Below are positions 52,787-63,000 of a stretch of DNA of 64,000 nucleotides, piece after piece. The notes beneath the pieces are model-generated. The model had not been told where the DNA came from. It worked only from the letters and a program-made list of their open reading frames with translations, and ran no database searches. A program made the translations under genes and the position numbers. Location of the stretch: NCBI GenBank assembly GCA_002786205.1, contig PEQM01000004.1, positions 24,256-88,255 on the forward strand. Reading direction: 5' to 3'. Source of the stretch: Legionella sp. GTDB lineage: Bacteria > Pseudomonadota > Gammaproteobacteria > Legionellales > Legionellaceae. Within the stretch, counting starts at the first letter, position 1, and each line of letters begins with the position of its first letter.

Positions 52787-53881
52787 ATGAATTATTCTGC
52801 CCGTTTAAAACTGATATTTTTATTGTCTCTACTTGGGCTGGGCAGTAGTTCATACGATGTTTTTGCTCAGGCTGATGATTCGCAGCAGGCATTACAACAG
52901 CTACGGCTATTACAGCAACGATTATCTCAAACAGCTACCACAGACACCGGAAGTGGGCCTGCAGGCAATTCAGCTGGCAATTCAACCAGTTTGCCTGGTG
53001 CTCTGGCGCAAAATAATACGGCCAATGCTCAAAGCAATACACCCAAAGCGGCGCTGGTGAATAAACCAGACAGTATGTCAACCGCTGGCGTTAGTAAAAA
53101 CGACAGTGATCTTATTGATAAGAAAGCCTTTGAAGAGGTCACTCGCAATCTATACCCTCTAACCCCCGATGAAGTGGTGCGATTAAAGCAACTTTATCAG
53201 ACTAATGAATTTGCCCAGGCATCTCCTGTAGGCACTCCCCCTAAACCCACAGCAACTTCTCAGTTTGTTAATTTGTCTCCTGGTTCAACCCCGCCGGTAA
53301 TTCGCCTGTCACAGGGATTTGTTTCATCCTTGGTCTTTTTAGATTCAACAGGTGCTCCCTGGCCCATATCTGCTTATGACTTGGGTGATCCTAGTGCGTT
53401 TAATATTCAATGGGACAAAACAAGTAACACGTTAATGATTCAGGCTTTAAAGCTTTATAATTATGGTAATTTGGCTGTGCGCTTGAAGGGATTAAATACT
53501 CCTGTGATGTTAACACTGATTCCTGGTCAAAAGGCAGTGGATTATCGGGTTGATTTGCGTATACAAGGATTAGGGCCGAACGCTTCAGCCATGCCGATGG
53601 AGGAAGGGATTCCTCCGGCAGCGAATGACATCTTATTACATATTCTAGATGGTGTTCCACCACCTGGAAGTCAGCGTCTTACGGTAAACGGTGGTGATGC
53701 TCGAGCTTGGCTTTTTAGTGAAAAAATGTATATTAGAACAAATCTTACCGTCTTATCACCAGGATGGATTGCGAGCATGACCAGTGCCGATGGGACACAT
53801 GCATATGAAATGCAAAAATCTCCTGTTTTGTTGGTATCATGGCATGGCAAAGTCATGCAACTCAAGGTAGAAGGGTTATAA
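52787..53881 (+). CDS. icmK: Core complex protein DotH/IcmK
   Basis: A 364-residue exported protein (361 in L. pneumophila) of the outer-membrane core. A signal peptide ends near VFAQA, followed by a Gln/Asn/Ser-rich variable stretch and a conserved C-terminal domain (TPPVIRLSQGFVSSLVFLDSTGAPWP). It needs DotC and DotD for outer-membrane location; those genes are not in this window. Confidence 0.97.
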   Translation: MNYSARLKLIFLLSLLGLGSSSYDVFAQADDSQQALQQLRLLQQRLSQTATTDTGSGPAGNSAGNSTSLPGALAQNNTANAQSNTPKAALVNKPDSMSTAGVSKNDSDLIDKKAFEEVTRNLYPLTPDEVVRLKQLYQTNEFAQASPVGTPPKPTATSQFVNLSPGSTPPVIRLSQGFVSSLVFLDSTGAPWPISAYDLGDPSAFNIQWDKTSNTLMIQALKLYNYGNLAVRLKGLNTPVMLTLIPGQKAVDYRVDLRIQGLGPNASAMPMEEGIPPAANDILLHILDGVPPPGSQRLTVNGGDARAWLFSEKMYIRTNLTVLSPGWIASMTSADGTHAYEMQKSPVLLVSWHGKVMQLKVEGL

Positions 53882-53882
53882 C

Positions 53883-56810
53883 ATGCCAAGTAAAAAAGAA
53901 AATTTAAAATCGTTATTTTCAAACACCAGGACACGAATAATTATTGTTTTTACTTTTGCAGTGTTATTAGGATTTATTCTATTAGGTTATTTGAAATTTC
54001 ATACCTTCAGTAGTGATAACAGTTTGTCGTCGGAATTAGCCGGAGGCCCTGGAGACATTCAATCTATTCCTGGTGCCATTAATCCTACTGCGCAGTATGC
54101 TAAATTGCAGCAACAGCAAAATCTAGAACAAGCTGAACAAGCGCAAACCAGTGGTACCAGTGCCATCCCTACTATTATCCGTACGCAGTCTGTAGGGAGT
54201 GGTGTGGGGGTGATTGGTTCTCAGTCGGGCGTCGGTTTTTCTGCTTTAGCCAGAGAAGATGAGGGTGGGCCACAGAGAAGTCTCTGGATACAGCAATTGC
54301 AGAATGCAAATTGTAGCAAAGCCGCGATCAATCAGGTTCTTAATCAAGGTGGTCTTTTAAGTGATTTAAAAGGCGGGTGCAGCTGCATCCAGTTAAAAGA
54401 CAACGGCTATGGTCTGAGCGATCTACAGTCGATATGTTCTTGCAAAGAGTTAAGAGCTGCCGGGATAAATGTACGACAATTAAAAGAATTAAATTATTCT
54501 ACAGAACAATTAAGAGCTTGCGGCTTTGATGCTTGCGCATTACGCAATGCGGGTTACAGTGCGCAACAAATGAAAGACGGTGGTTTTTCTGATGGTGAAT
54601 TAAAAGGCGCTGGTTTTCCTGAGCATGAAATCGCTCAGGCCGGTGGATTGCCCAATGGAATGACGGCAGAACAGGTATTGAAGGCAGGATGTGATTCGCA
54701 GCGCTTATCACAATTAAAAACAGCAGGTGTCAGTGTGGCTGCCATTCGAAGAATTAGTGGATGTTCCATCACCCAATTAAAAGACGCAGGTTATTCTCCT
54801 GCTGATTTAAAAAATGGGGGTTATAGTGCGGCTGATTTGACTCGAGCAGGATTTAGTCCATCTCAGTTGAAAAATGCAGGCTATAACGCCAGAGATTTAT
54901 TGAATGCCGGAGTTCCCTCTGAACAGTTGGTTCAGGCAGGTTACAGTCCCGCTCAGATTCAAGCTGCTGATGCAGAACTTCCACCAGGAATTACACCCGC
55001 TGATGTGCAAACGTCTGGCTGCAGTGCTAATGCTTTGCAAAAAGAGCTGAGCGCGGGGGTTAGTGCCTTTTTGATTAAACAGTATGGTGGTTGCCAATTG
55101 TCCGCGCTTAAGGCGGCTGGCTTTTCACCAGAACAGCTCAGCCGATTAGGTTATACGCCTCAGCAAGTAGAGGCGGCTAGCGCCTTGTCTGATGAAGCTA
55201 TTCATAAAGCCGGTTGTGATGTCGAACAATTGCAACAGTTATATAAAAGCGGTGTAGATGCAACTCGTCTTCGTCAGTTGAATGGTTGTAATGCAGCAGT
55301 TTTAAAAAGTGCAGGCTTTGATCCCCAGTCGTTATCAGCAGCAGGATTTACACCAGCGCAATTGGTAGGGGCAGGCTTTTTGCCCGAGCAATTAAACAAT
55401 GAAGCAATTAATCCTTCGGCTGCGCTTGCAGCAGGACGAACAGGTAATTGTAATGCCGGTGTACTCGAGCAAATTAAATCCTCTGGCCTTACCGCTGATG
55501 CTGTAAAGCAAACTCTAGGTTGCCCGCTTAGTGCACTTAAAAATGCGGGCTTTAGTCCTAAAGAGTTAAAGGCAGCAGGCTTCACTGCTGCAGAATTAAA
55601 AAATGCAGGGTTTAGTCCGTCTGATTTAAAAGCCTTAGGTTATACTGCCAAAGAGCTCAAGGCAGCTGGTTTTAATGCGGGACAATTAAAGGCGGCAGGA
55701 TTTACTCCTGAGGCGCTCAGGCAGGCGGGCTTTAAAGCAGCTGATTTAAAAAAGGCAGGTTTTAATGCCAAAGCCTTAAAGGATGCAGGATACACGGCTG
55801 ATGACATGAAGGCAGCAGGTTATAACGAGAATGATTTAGCTAATGCTGGTTTTGCTCCCAGCCCATCTGCTGTTGCCGGTCTTGGCCAGCCAGTTATTCC
55901 CAGTATGCCCTCTAATGTGACGAGTATGCCCAGTATAGGAGGGCCTTCACCGGTAGCATCTCAGGCCGTCGCCAATACAGAACAACTGCAATCTATTTTA
56001 AATAAACAGAATAATTTGATGGCGGAGCAAAAATATCAGCAAAAAATACAGCAGCGAATGAATCAAATGATCGGAGCTGCCAACCAAGATTTGCAGGATT
56101 GGAAAAAAGTCAGCACTCAAACGTATATGGCTGGAAATGAAGAGAAAAAATCTTCGGGCGTAGGAAATAAGGTGCTGGCAGGTGGCACAAACAAAGAAGC
56201 GAATGCTGCTATACAAGAGCAACTAGGGGGAATGGGAGATAAACAGGCAACGATTAAAACGGGTGATATCGTTTTTGCAGTGATGGATACAGCCGTTAAT
56301 AGTGATGAGCCAGGACCTATTTTGGCAACGATTGTTTCAGGAAAATTAAAAGGGACCAAATTGATTGGTAGTTTTAATTTGCCTAGTAACGCCAATAGCA
56401 TGGTGATTTCGTTCAATACGATGTCCATACCGAGTGCGCCGCAAACCATTTCTATTTCTGCTTATGCAATAGACCCCAATACGGCACGAACCGCATTATC
56501 TAGTCGTACGGATCACCATTATTTAACGCGGTATGGTTCTTTATTTGCGTCTTCCTTTTTAGAAGGTTTTGGTAATGCCTTTCAATCAGCAGACACGACA
56601 GTCACCATCGGTGGTACAGGCAGCGGAAATGATATTACTGTACAAAATGGTATTGGGCGTTCTGCTCTGGAAAATGCAGTGATTGGCTTGGCGACAGTAG
56701 GTAAATCCTGGGGGCAAGTAGCGCAGCAGAACTTTAATACACCAGTTACGGTAGAGGTTTATGCAGGAACAGGCATAGGCGTATTGTTTACGCAAGATGT
56801 AACACTATAA
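53883..56810 (+). CDS. icmE: Core complex protein DotG/IcmE with long repeat domain and VirB10 end
   Basis: A 975-residue protein (1048 in L. pneumophila) spanning the envelope. One membrane helix lies at about residues 18-38. Residues of about 140-660 are a chain of roughly ten-residue units of the LKxAGFxxxx type. Four larger units each contain a Cys pair with exactly 23 residues between (starting at residues 270, 380, 445 and 523). The last 190 residues form the VirB10-like domain ending in GIGVLFTQDVTL. Confidence 0.97.
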   Translation: MPSKKENLKSLFSNTRTRIIIVFTFAVLLGFILLGYLKFHTFSSDNSLSSELAGGPGDIQSIPGAINPTAQYAKLQQQQNLEQAEQAQTSGTSAIPTIIRTQSVGSGVGVIGSQSGVGFSALAREDEGGPQRSLWIQQLQNANCSKAAINQVLNQGGLLSDLKGGCSCIQLKDNGYGLSDLQSICSCKELRAAGINVRQLKELNYSTEQLRACGFDACALRNAGYSAQQMKDGGFSDGELKGAGFPEHEIAQAGGLPNGMTAEQVLKAGCDSQRLSQLKTAGVSVAAIRRISGCSITQLKDAGYSPADLKNGGYSAADLTRAGFSPSQLKNAGYNARDLLNAGVPSEQLVQAGYSPAQIQAADAELPPGITPADVQTSGCSANALQKELSAGVSAFLIKQYGGCQLSALKAAGFSPEQLSRLGYTPQQVEAASALSDEAIHKAGCDVEQLQQLYKSGVDATRLRQLNGCNAAVLKSAGFDPQSLSAAGFTPAQLVGAGFLPEQLNNEAINPSAALAAGRTGNCNAGVLEQIKSSGLTADAVKQTLGCPLSALKNAGFSPKELKAAGFTAAELKNAGFSPSDLKALGYTAKELKAAGFNAGQLKAAGFTPEALRQAGFKAADLKKAGFNAKALKDAGYTADDMKAAGYNENDLANAGFAPSPSAVAGLGQPVIPSMPSNVTSMPSIGGPSPVASQAVANTEQLQSILNKQNNLMAEQKYQQKIQQRMNQMIGAANQDLQDWKKVSTQTYMAGNEEKKSSGVGNKVLAGGTNKEANAAIQEQLGGMGDKQATIKTGDIVFAVMDTAVNSDEPGPILATIVSGKLKGTKLIGSFNLPSNANSMVISFNTMSIPSAPQTISISAYAIDPNTARTALSSRTDHHYLTRYGSLFASSFLEGFGNAFQSADTTVTIGGTGSGNDITVQNGIGRSALENAVIGLATVGKSWGQVAQQNFNTPVTVEVYAGTGIGVLFTQDVTL
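54690..55526 (+). repeat. Four super-repeats with C-x23-C inside icmE
   Basis: Cys codons at 54690, 55020, 55215 and 55449 each begin a unit of the form C-x8-AG/SG-x-x-x-x-x-G-C, with the second Cys exactly 24 residues later, then LKxAGF-type short repeats. Cysteine spacing is constant although other residues vary. Confidence 0.75.
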
Positions 56811-56826
56811 TTAATGGCAGAGGATC

Positions 56827-57615
56827 ATGGCTGAAGATCAAAATAATGACGAATATAAATTTGTAGAATTAGATGCCTCCGATAATGAGCTCATGGGGGC
56901 CGATAAATTATCGGAAGGCTCTTCAGAGCAAACGACTCATTTGGGTCCACCAAAAGACATTAAGCGAAATGCAATCATCGCTATTACTCTGGTTGTATTG
57001 CTTATGTTTGTGTATAAAATGGTCAGTCATTTTTCTTCTGATAAGAAAACAGAGGGTCAGCAAAGTGCTATACCGGCAATGAATCAAGTCCCCAGTTCTT
57101 CCATGCCAGTCCCAACAGTAGCGATGACTCCATCTGTTCCAACACCGCCAGTCGTATCGACTGCGACTCAGGAGCTGACTAGAAAAGTTGCAACCATAGA
57201 GTTGTCTCAGCAAACGATTCAAAATGAGGTAGGGAATGTAAATCAACAAGTTGGCGTAGTAAATGACAATATCAATAATCTGAATAACCAGCTGGCCAAT
57301 TTACAACAAGTGATCAATAACTTATCGACACAACTGGCCAAACAATCTGAAGAAGTTGCAGTGTTAATGAAACGAACAGAACCGAAAAAACACATAAAGC
57401 CGGTTGTGAGAATAGTCTCGACCCCTCTTGCTTATTCTATTCAGGCTATTATTCCTGGGCGCGCATGGCTAATTGCGACAAATGGTTCTACAATTACTGT
57501 AAGAGAAGGGACAAAAATTGCAGGTTATGGTGCCGTCAATTTAATCGATGCAGTTGATGGAAGAGTGGTCACGAGCTCAGGTAAAGTGATTCGTTTCAGT
57601 CCAGAAGACAGTTAA
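56827..57615 (+). CDS. icmG: Dot/Icm protein DotF/IcmG
   Basis: A 262-residue inner-membrane protein (269 in L. pneumophila). One helix lies near residues 50-66, a Pro/Thr-rich stretch follows, then a coiled coil (IELSQQTIQNEVGNVNQQVG onward) and a periplasmic C-terminal domain. It modulates the core complex. Confidence 0.95.
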   Translation: MAEDQNNDEYKFVELDASDNELMGADKLSEGSSEQTTHLGPPKDIKRNAIIAITLVVLLMFVYKMVSHFSSDKKTEGQQSAIPAMNQVPSSSMPVPTVAMTPSVPTPPVVSTATQELTRKVATIELSQQTIQNEVGNVNQQVGVVNDNINNLNNQLANLQQVINNLSTQLAKQSEEVAVLMKRTEPKKHIKPVVRIVSTPLAYSIQAIIPGRAWLIATNGSTITVREGTKIAGYGAVNLIDAVDGRVVTSSGKVIRFSPEDS

Positions 57616-57624
57616 GGGTTTTTT

Positions 57625-58176
57625 ATGGCCGATTCAACTTGGTCTCAGCAGGTTGATATAATTACCAATATCGCAAACTCTCTGATACCGGTAGAAAATT
57701 TAGTTACAGGAGCAGCCTATCTTATTGGTTGCGCCTTTATTTTTAAGGCGATATACAGCTTGAAGGTTTATGGTGAATCCAGAACCATGATGTCGAATAA
57801 TGGCAGTATGAAAGAGCCTTTGGCCTACTTGATGATAGGGGCTGTTCTGGTTTATTTTCCTACGGCTTTTAAAATTTTTATGCAAACGCTGTTTGGTTAC
57901 CAAAATGTGTTGCAATACGCTCCAATTAGTAGTAGTAATGCCACGTTGGATGCCTTGTTTGGTAGCAATAGCGCCATAGGGGCGCCTTTGTCAATCATTA
58001 TTCAAGTGATAGGGGTGATTGCATTTGTCAGAGGCTGGGTGCTTTTGGCGCGGTCTGCATCCCATGGTCAGCAGCCTGGAGGCACAGGAAAAGGATTGAT
58101 GCATATTTGTGGTGGTATTTTAGCGATGAATATTATCGGTACCATTCAAATTATTAATAACACGTTATATGGTTAA
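57625..58176 (+). CDS. icmC: Dot/Icm protein DotE/IcmC
   Basis: A 183-residue protein with four hydrophobic segments, near the L. pneumophila length (194). It starts ten bases after icmG. The role in the machine is as a membrane component; details are not known. It is followed by an unusually large gap before icmD. Confidence 0.94.
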   Translation: MADSTWSQQVDIITNIANSLIPVENLVTGAAYLIGCAFIFKAIYSLKVYGESRTMMSNNGSMKEPLAYLMIGAVLVYFPTAFKIFMQTLFGYQNVLQYAPISSSNATLDALFGSNSAIGAPLSIIIQVIGVIAFVRGWVLLARSASHGQQPGGTGKGLMHICGGILAMNIIGTIQIINNTLYG

Positions 58177-58551
58177 GCCATAAAATAGGTATGAATCCCA
58201 TTTTTATTTGGTTTTGCAAGGTAGCGAGAGATTATAAGCGCTGTATTGATCCTTGAAAAGGTTATCTTCAAGACGGCGGGGAGGTATGCTCCAGGAGACA
58301 TTGAGCCTTATAATGGGTGAATTTTCACCTTTGCGGGGATGAAAAACTTACTTGACAAAATCAAATGGAAAAGAGGCTAAAGCTGTTGCTGAATCTTCAG
58401 GTGATATTGGCGCGTGCGGCTGATGCTTTCAGGATTAGCCTTGGATAGATCAAGTAAATAAGCATCAAAGAATTCTTTGTAATACAGCAATCGAGTAAAT
58501 GATGCCGTGTATGCAAGAACTCTAGTAAAGTTTAGTCATCAGGAGTATGAA
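58177..58551. other. 375-base insertion-like gap between icmC and icmD
   Basis: The gap breaks the tight spacing of the icmM-to-icmC block. It contains CTTGAA/TTCAAG (58252-58272) and GGTGAA/TTCACC (58316-58329) inverted repeats and, at 58467, the 34-bp repeat shared with the icmQ-icmP gap. On the minus strand there are short open stretches broken by stops, possibly remnants, but no gene I can support. Confidence 0.5.
58467..58506 (+). repeat. 34-bp intergenic repeat, copy 2 (upstream of icmD)
   Basis: AAAGAATTCTTT is identical to copy 1, followed by TAAT and AATCGAGTAAA, with about five differences in 34 bases. It ends about 50 bases before the icmD start, so it could act as a promoter or regulator site. 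Confidence 0.6.
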
Positions 58552-58938
58552 GTGGTGCAATTTTTTAGTAAACATAAATACACAACCGGTTTGATTGTGG
58601 CTAGTGGTTTGATGGTGTTATCCATAGAGCAGGCAATGGCTGCAGGCGGACCAACGATTGGAACAATGGCTTCATCCATAACCAGTACTTTTGCGCAAAT
58701 AGGACAAATGATTACCGGGGGCTCTTATATTGCTGGATTAGCCTTTTCGCTTAGTGCTATTATGAAATTTAAACAGCATAAAGACAATCCAACACAAATA
58801 CCCATAGGCACTCCTATTGCTCTGGTCTTTGTTGGCGCATCCTTGCTGTTTTTGCCATCCATATTAAACGTAGCAGGCTATACGATGTTTGGTACTAAAG
58901 GTAAGACTGCAGGTCCTGCAGGTATTACTATTGAATAA
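58552..58938 (+). CDS. icmD: Dot/Icm protein DotP/IcmD, copy 1
   Basis: A 128-residue membrane protein. The GTG at 58552 has AGGAG six bases upstream and gives the same length as copy 2; a start at 58507 has no ribosome site. The leader ends near AMAAGG and two hydrophobic segments follow (SYIAGLAFSLSAIMKF and ALVFVGASLLFLPSIL). The mature part matches copy 2 except at eight positions. Confidence 0.95.
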   Translation: MVQFFSKHKYTTGLIVASGLMVLSIEQAMAAGGPTIGTMASSITSTFAQIGQMITGGSYIAGLAFSLSAIMKFKQHKDNPTQIPIGTPIALVFVGASLLFLPSILNVAGYTMFGTKGKTAGPAGITIE

Positions 58939-58973
58939 ACAGTAATTATTATTTTAAATGAGGGAGAAACGCT

Positions 58974-59360
58974 GTGATTAAAAGTATACAAATTAATTAT
59001 AAGTTACTATTAGCGAGCTGTACTTGTTTTGCTGCGTTGCTTCTTTTAAGCCAAGAAGCGTCTGCAGGTGAAACAATTGGCACTATGGCTTCTTCGATAA
59101 CAAGCACCTTTGCCCAGATAGGCAATATGATTACCGGGGGATCGTATATTGCTGGGTTGGCATTTTCTCTTGGCGCCATTATGAAATTTAAGCAGCATAA
59201 AGACAACCCGACTCAAATACCAATAGGCACTCCTATTGCCTTGGTATTTATTGGTGCGGCCTTACTCTTTTTGCCTTCAATTTTGGATGTTGCAGGAAAT
59301 ACTATGTTCGGTACCAAAGGAACTACTGCAGGACCGAAAGGAATAACTATCGGAGAATAG
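58974..59360 (+). CDS. icmD: Dot/Icm protein DotP/IcmD, copy 2 (tandem paralogue)
   Basis: A 128-residue paralogue 35 bases after copy 1. The GTG at 58974 follows GGGAG. From TIGTMASS to the end, about 95 residues, it differs from copy 1 at eight places plus one inserted Gly at the end, while the leader is unrelated in detail. L. pneumophila has one icmD of 132 residues here. Both copies look intact, so both may be used. Confidence 0.93.
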   Translation: MIKSIQINYKLLLASCTCFAALLLLSQEASAGETIGTMASSITSTFAQIGNMITGGSYIAGLAFSLGAIMKFKQHKDNPTQIPIGTPIALVFIGAALLFLPSILDVAGNTMFGTKGTTAGPKGITIGE

Positions 59361-59439
59361 TCATTTAATATCACTTCCATGATCGAGCTTAAAGAATTAT
59401 TTTAGGCTCGGTCTAAATATTAGCACTAGATGGGTCAAT

Positions 59440-60063
59440 ATGGATAAGCAAACGTATCGTATCAAACTCACTGCAACTCCAGGTGCTTGGCGTTTGTATT
59501 CTTCTCGAAAAGCAGATGAGCGATTTAAGGTATTTCAGCAGAAAGTGTTTCAAAGAGACCGTTTTACCTGTCAGTTTTGTGGTTTTCAAGCCAACCAGTA
59601 TCAAGATGTCATTAATATAGACTGTGATTATACCAACAATAAATTAGCGAATATGGTTACTTCTTGCTGCTTTTGTGCGCAATGTTTTTTTCTAGAGTCT
59701 GTTGGGGTTGGTGGTTATGGTGGTGGTAGTTTGATTTATGTGCCTGAGATGACGCAAGAAGAATTAAATAGCTTGTGCCATGTTTTATTTTGTGCAATTA
59801 CTAATGATACAGGATACAAGTCCAGTGCTCAGAATATTTATAGAGCTTTGAAGTTTCGTTCTCAGTTGGTAGAAGAGAAGTTTGGAGAGGGAACGAGTGA
59901 TCCGGCGGTCTTTGGCCAATTATTGATTGACTCAGGTATTAATCATGATGAAAACAAAGTAAAAGAGCTATTAAAAAACGTTTGTTTGTTGCCATCCAGA
60001 GCTAAATTTCGCACACAAATTGAAAAATGGGCAGCCAGTGCCCTTCAGGAACTGGCAGATTAA
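59440..60063 (+). CDS. icmJ: Coupling complex protein DotN/IcmJ
   Basis: A 207-residue cytoplasmic protein (208 in L. pneumophila) of HNH-like fold that binds the DotL tail. The zinc cysteines CQFCGF and CCFCAQC are present. It precedes icmB by 12 bases. Confidence 0.97.
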   Translation: MDKQTYRIKLTATPGAWRLYSSRKADERFKVFQQKVFQRDRFTCQFCGFQANQYQDVINIDCDYTNNKLANMVTSCCFCAQCFFLESVGVGGYGGGSLIYVPEMTQEELNSLCHVLFCAITNDTGYKSSAQNIYRALKFRSQLVEEKFGEGTSDPAVFGQLLIDSGINHDENKVKELLKNVCLLPSRAKFRTQIEKWAASALQELAD

Positions 60064-60075
60064 TAAGGGGCATTT

Positions 60076-63000
60076 ATGGCTAATTGGGCCGAGTCATTTT
60101 TTGAAGGCGTAGATACTTTTTTTGCGTGGCTAAGTACGTCTTTAAGACAGACAACAGAATCGTATATTGATTTAGAAACAGCCGATAGTCCAACGGTGTT
60201 AGTAAATCACGATGGTTCTTTAGTTTCCATTATTAAAGTAGAAGGAATCACTGCATTAGCAGGTGTTGCCGAATTTGATCAGTTAGTTCAAGGCCTGAAT
60301 AATGCTTTGCAAGCCGCTATGAGTCGCCCTGGGCATGCGTTACAGGTATATTTCAGCCACGACAAACAAAATATCCAAAAATTAATTGAAGAAATTTATC
60401 GGCCAGCAGAGCATTCTGCAGCACGTCTTGATTTGAATTTGAAAGATCTTTTTACAGAACGAGTTGATTATTTATCACGTTACTGTGCAGAAGAGCGTGT
60501 TTATTTGGTGTTGATAACAAGACCGTTTTCTTTACCCTCTGATCAATTAAAAACGGCCAATAAAGCCAAGCTGAAAATGATTAGAGATATCAAAGCGCCT
60601 CCCTTTAAGAACAGTCAGACAATTTATGCGGCTATGCCTGAATTACGAGACATTCACGATGCCTATGTCCGTTCTATCATCAATGAGCTAGATAGCTTAA
60701 AAGTAATCGCTCAGTTATTAGAAGTACATGAGGCAGTGCATGCAATTCGGATGACAGCCGATCCCGACTTTACCGCAGATGATTGGCGCGCTTCGCTGCC
60801 TGGCGATAAGATTCCTGTTCGTGAAATGAATTCTTTTGAAGGTGATGTGTCTGATTTAATGTGGCCTTCACTGGCGAAACAAGTACTGCCAAGAGATGCA
60901 GAAAATATTGATATGCGCTCAGTTAGAGTAGGCGATAAAATTTATTCTGCTGCATTTATTGATTTGTTTCCCAAAGACGTTAGACCATTCATGAGTTTGT
61001 TTGCCCGGATTTTACCTTCGCATGTGCCTTGGCGAATCTCTTTTTTAGTTGAGAGTGAGGGTTTGGAAACCATTAAGTTAAAAGGACTTTTAGCCTCTAT
61101 TTTAAGTTTTAGTTCAGCACAAAATCGCTTGGTCAGTGACTCCGTCAACTTACTTAAATATTTACAATTAAACACCGATGAATCCATAGTCCGTCTGAGA
61201 GTTGTCGCGGCGACCTGGGCTCCAGATGGAAATGTACCGCTTCTTCGACGCAGAACTTCTGAGCTGGTTAAAGCCATCCAGGGATGGGGTTCTACCGATG
61301 TGTCTGATGTATGCGGCGATCCTTTTTCCGGTTTTGTTGCCACCATGTTGGCAGGTTCTTTAAACAGCCCTGCAGTGCCTAGCGTCGCACCATTAAGCAG
61401 TGTTGTGAGTATGCTGCCGATTACACGGCCGGCTTCTCCATGGAAGCAGGGGGCTTTACTTTTTCGCACCCCTGATGGCAAGCCATGGCCTTTTCAGCCT
61501 GGATCAACAGAACAAACCACGTGGATTGATTTGGTTTATGCGCGCCCTGGTTCTGGTAAATCGGTTTTGTCCAATGCATTAAATTTGGCTTTGTGTCTTT
61601 CTGGCGGCCTAATACGGTTACCACGAATTGCAATTATTGATATAGGACCATCCAGTAGTGGCTTGATTTCTTTATTAAAAGAAGCCTTGCCAGCAACGCA
61701 GCGTCATTTGGTTGCGTATCATCGATTGAGAATGACACCTGAATATTCGATAAACCCTTTTGATACGCAATTAGGATGTCGTTATCCTACTGCATTAGAG
61801 CGTTCTTTTCTGGTGAATTTTATTACTTTATTAACCACACCATTAGGGGCAGAAAAACCCTATGACGGCATGCCGGATTTAGCGGGTATGGTAGTAGATG
61901 AGCTGTATAAAAGCATGGCAGATGATGCCAATGCTTCGCCTTATGCCAGCGGGATAGAAGATTTGATTGATGGCCTTTTAGAAGAAATTGGCTTTGTTAA
62001 AGATTCAAAGACCACTTGGTGGGAGGTAACGGATGCCTTGTATTCTGCTGGATTTCTTCATGAGGCCTTATTAGCACAACGTTATGCCATGCCTTTACTT
62101 GCTGATGCGGCATCTATTTGTCGTCTTCCTTCGATTGAAGATTTGTATGAGAGAGTGACCGCACCTACCGGTGAATCATTAATCAATGCTTTCTCCAGGA
62201 TGATTTCTTCTGCGGTTAGAGAATATCCTATTTTATCTCGTGTCAGTAGTTTTGATATTGGCGATGCGCGAATCGTTTCGCTGGATTTGGATGAGGTAGC
62301 GAAAAGTGGTGGTGATGCAGCCGATAGACAAACGGCTGTGATGTATATGCTGGCCAGGTATGTACTGGCAAGACATTATTATTTAACAGAAGAAAGTTTG
62401 AATAATATTCCAGAGCAATATAAAGACTATCATAAAAAAAGAGTGGCGGAGATACGCGAAGATCACAAACGGATAGTCTATGATGAATTTCACCGTACTG
62501 CTAAATCGCAAGCAGTGCGGGAACAAGTGATTATTGACATGCGTGAAGGTCGAAAATGGAAAGTGCAGATTGCATTGTTGTCCCAATCGGTTGATGATTT
62601 TGATCCAGTCATGATTGATTTTGCCACCGCTATCTACATTATGGATGCAGGTCCTTCACAAGCCATTGAGAAAACAACAGCTATTTTTGGACTTTCAGAA
62701 ACGGCTCAAGCCGCATTAAGAAATCGAGTGCATGGCCCACGGCAAGGAGGAGCTACCTTTTTGGCTCAATTTGCTACCAAAATGGGGATTAATGTTCAAT
62801 TATTGACCCTAACGCTGGGGCCTATCGAATTATGGGCTTTCAGTACAACAGCAGAGGATGCGACGGTAAGAAATCATCTATACCGACAACTGGGGCCTGC
62901 TGAAGCAAGACGATTGCTTGCTACATTGTTTCCGAATGGTTCTGTAGCGAAAGAAATCGAGACACGGCTGGCTACGATGAAGGGGCAAGAAAGTTTAATT

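Noticed and set aside
55274..55585. A 103-codon minus-strand frame inside icmE
   Set aside because: It is a shadow of the repetitive icmE coding strand; the repeats keep the opposite frame open.
54400..55860. The DNA repeats in icmE seen as a possible CRISPR array
   Set aside because: The periodicity of about 30 bases is due to a coding ten-residue protein repeat, with imperfect units and no spacers.
60942..61481. A 179-codon minus-strand frame inside icmB
   Set aside because: It lies wholly within a conserved ATPase gene on the other strand and has no recognisable protein features.
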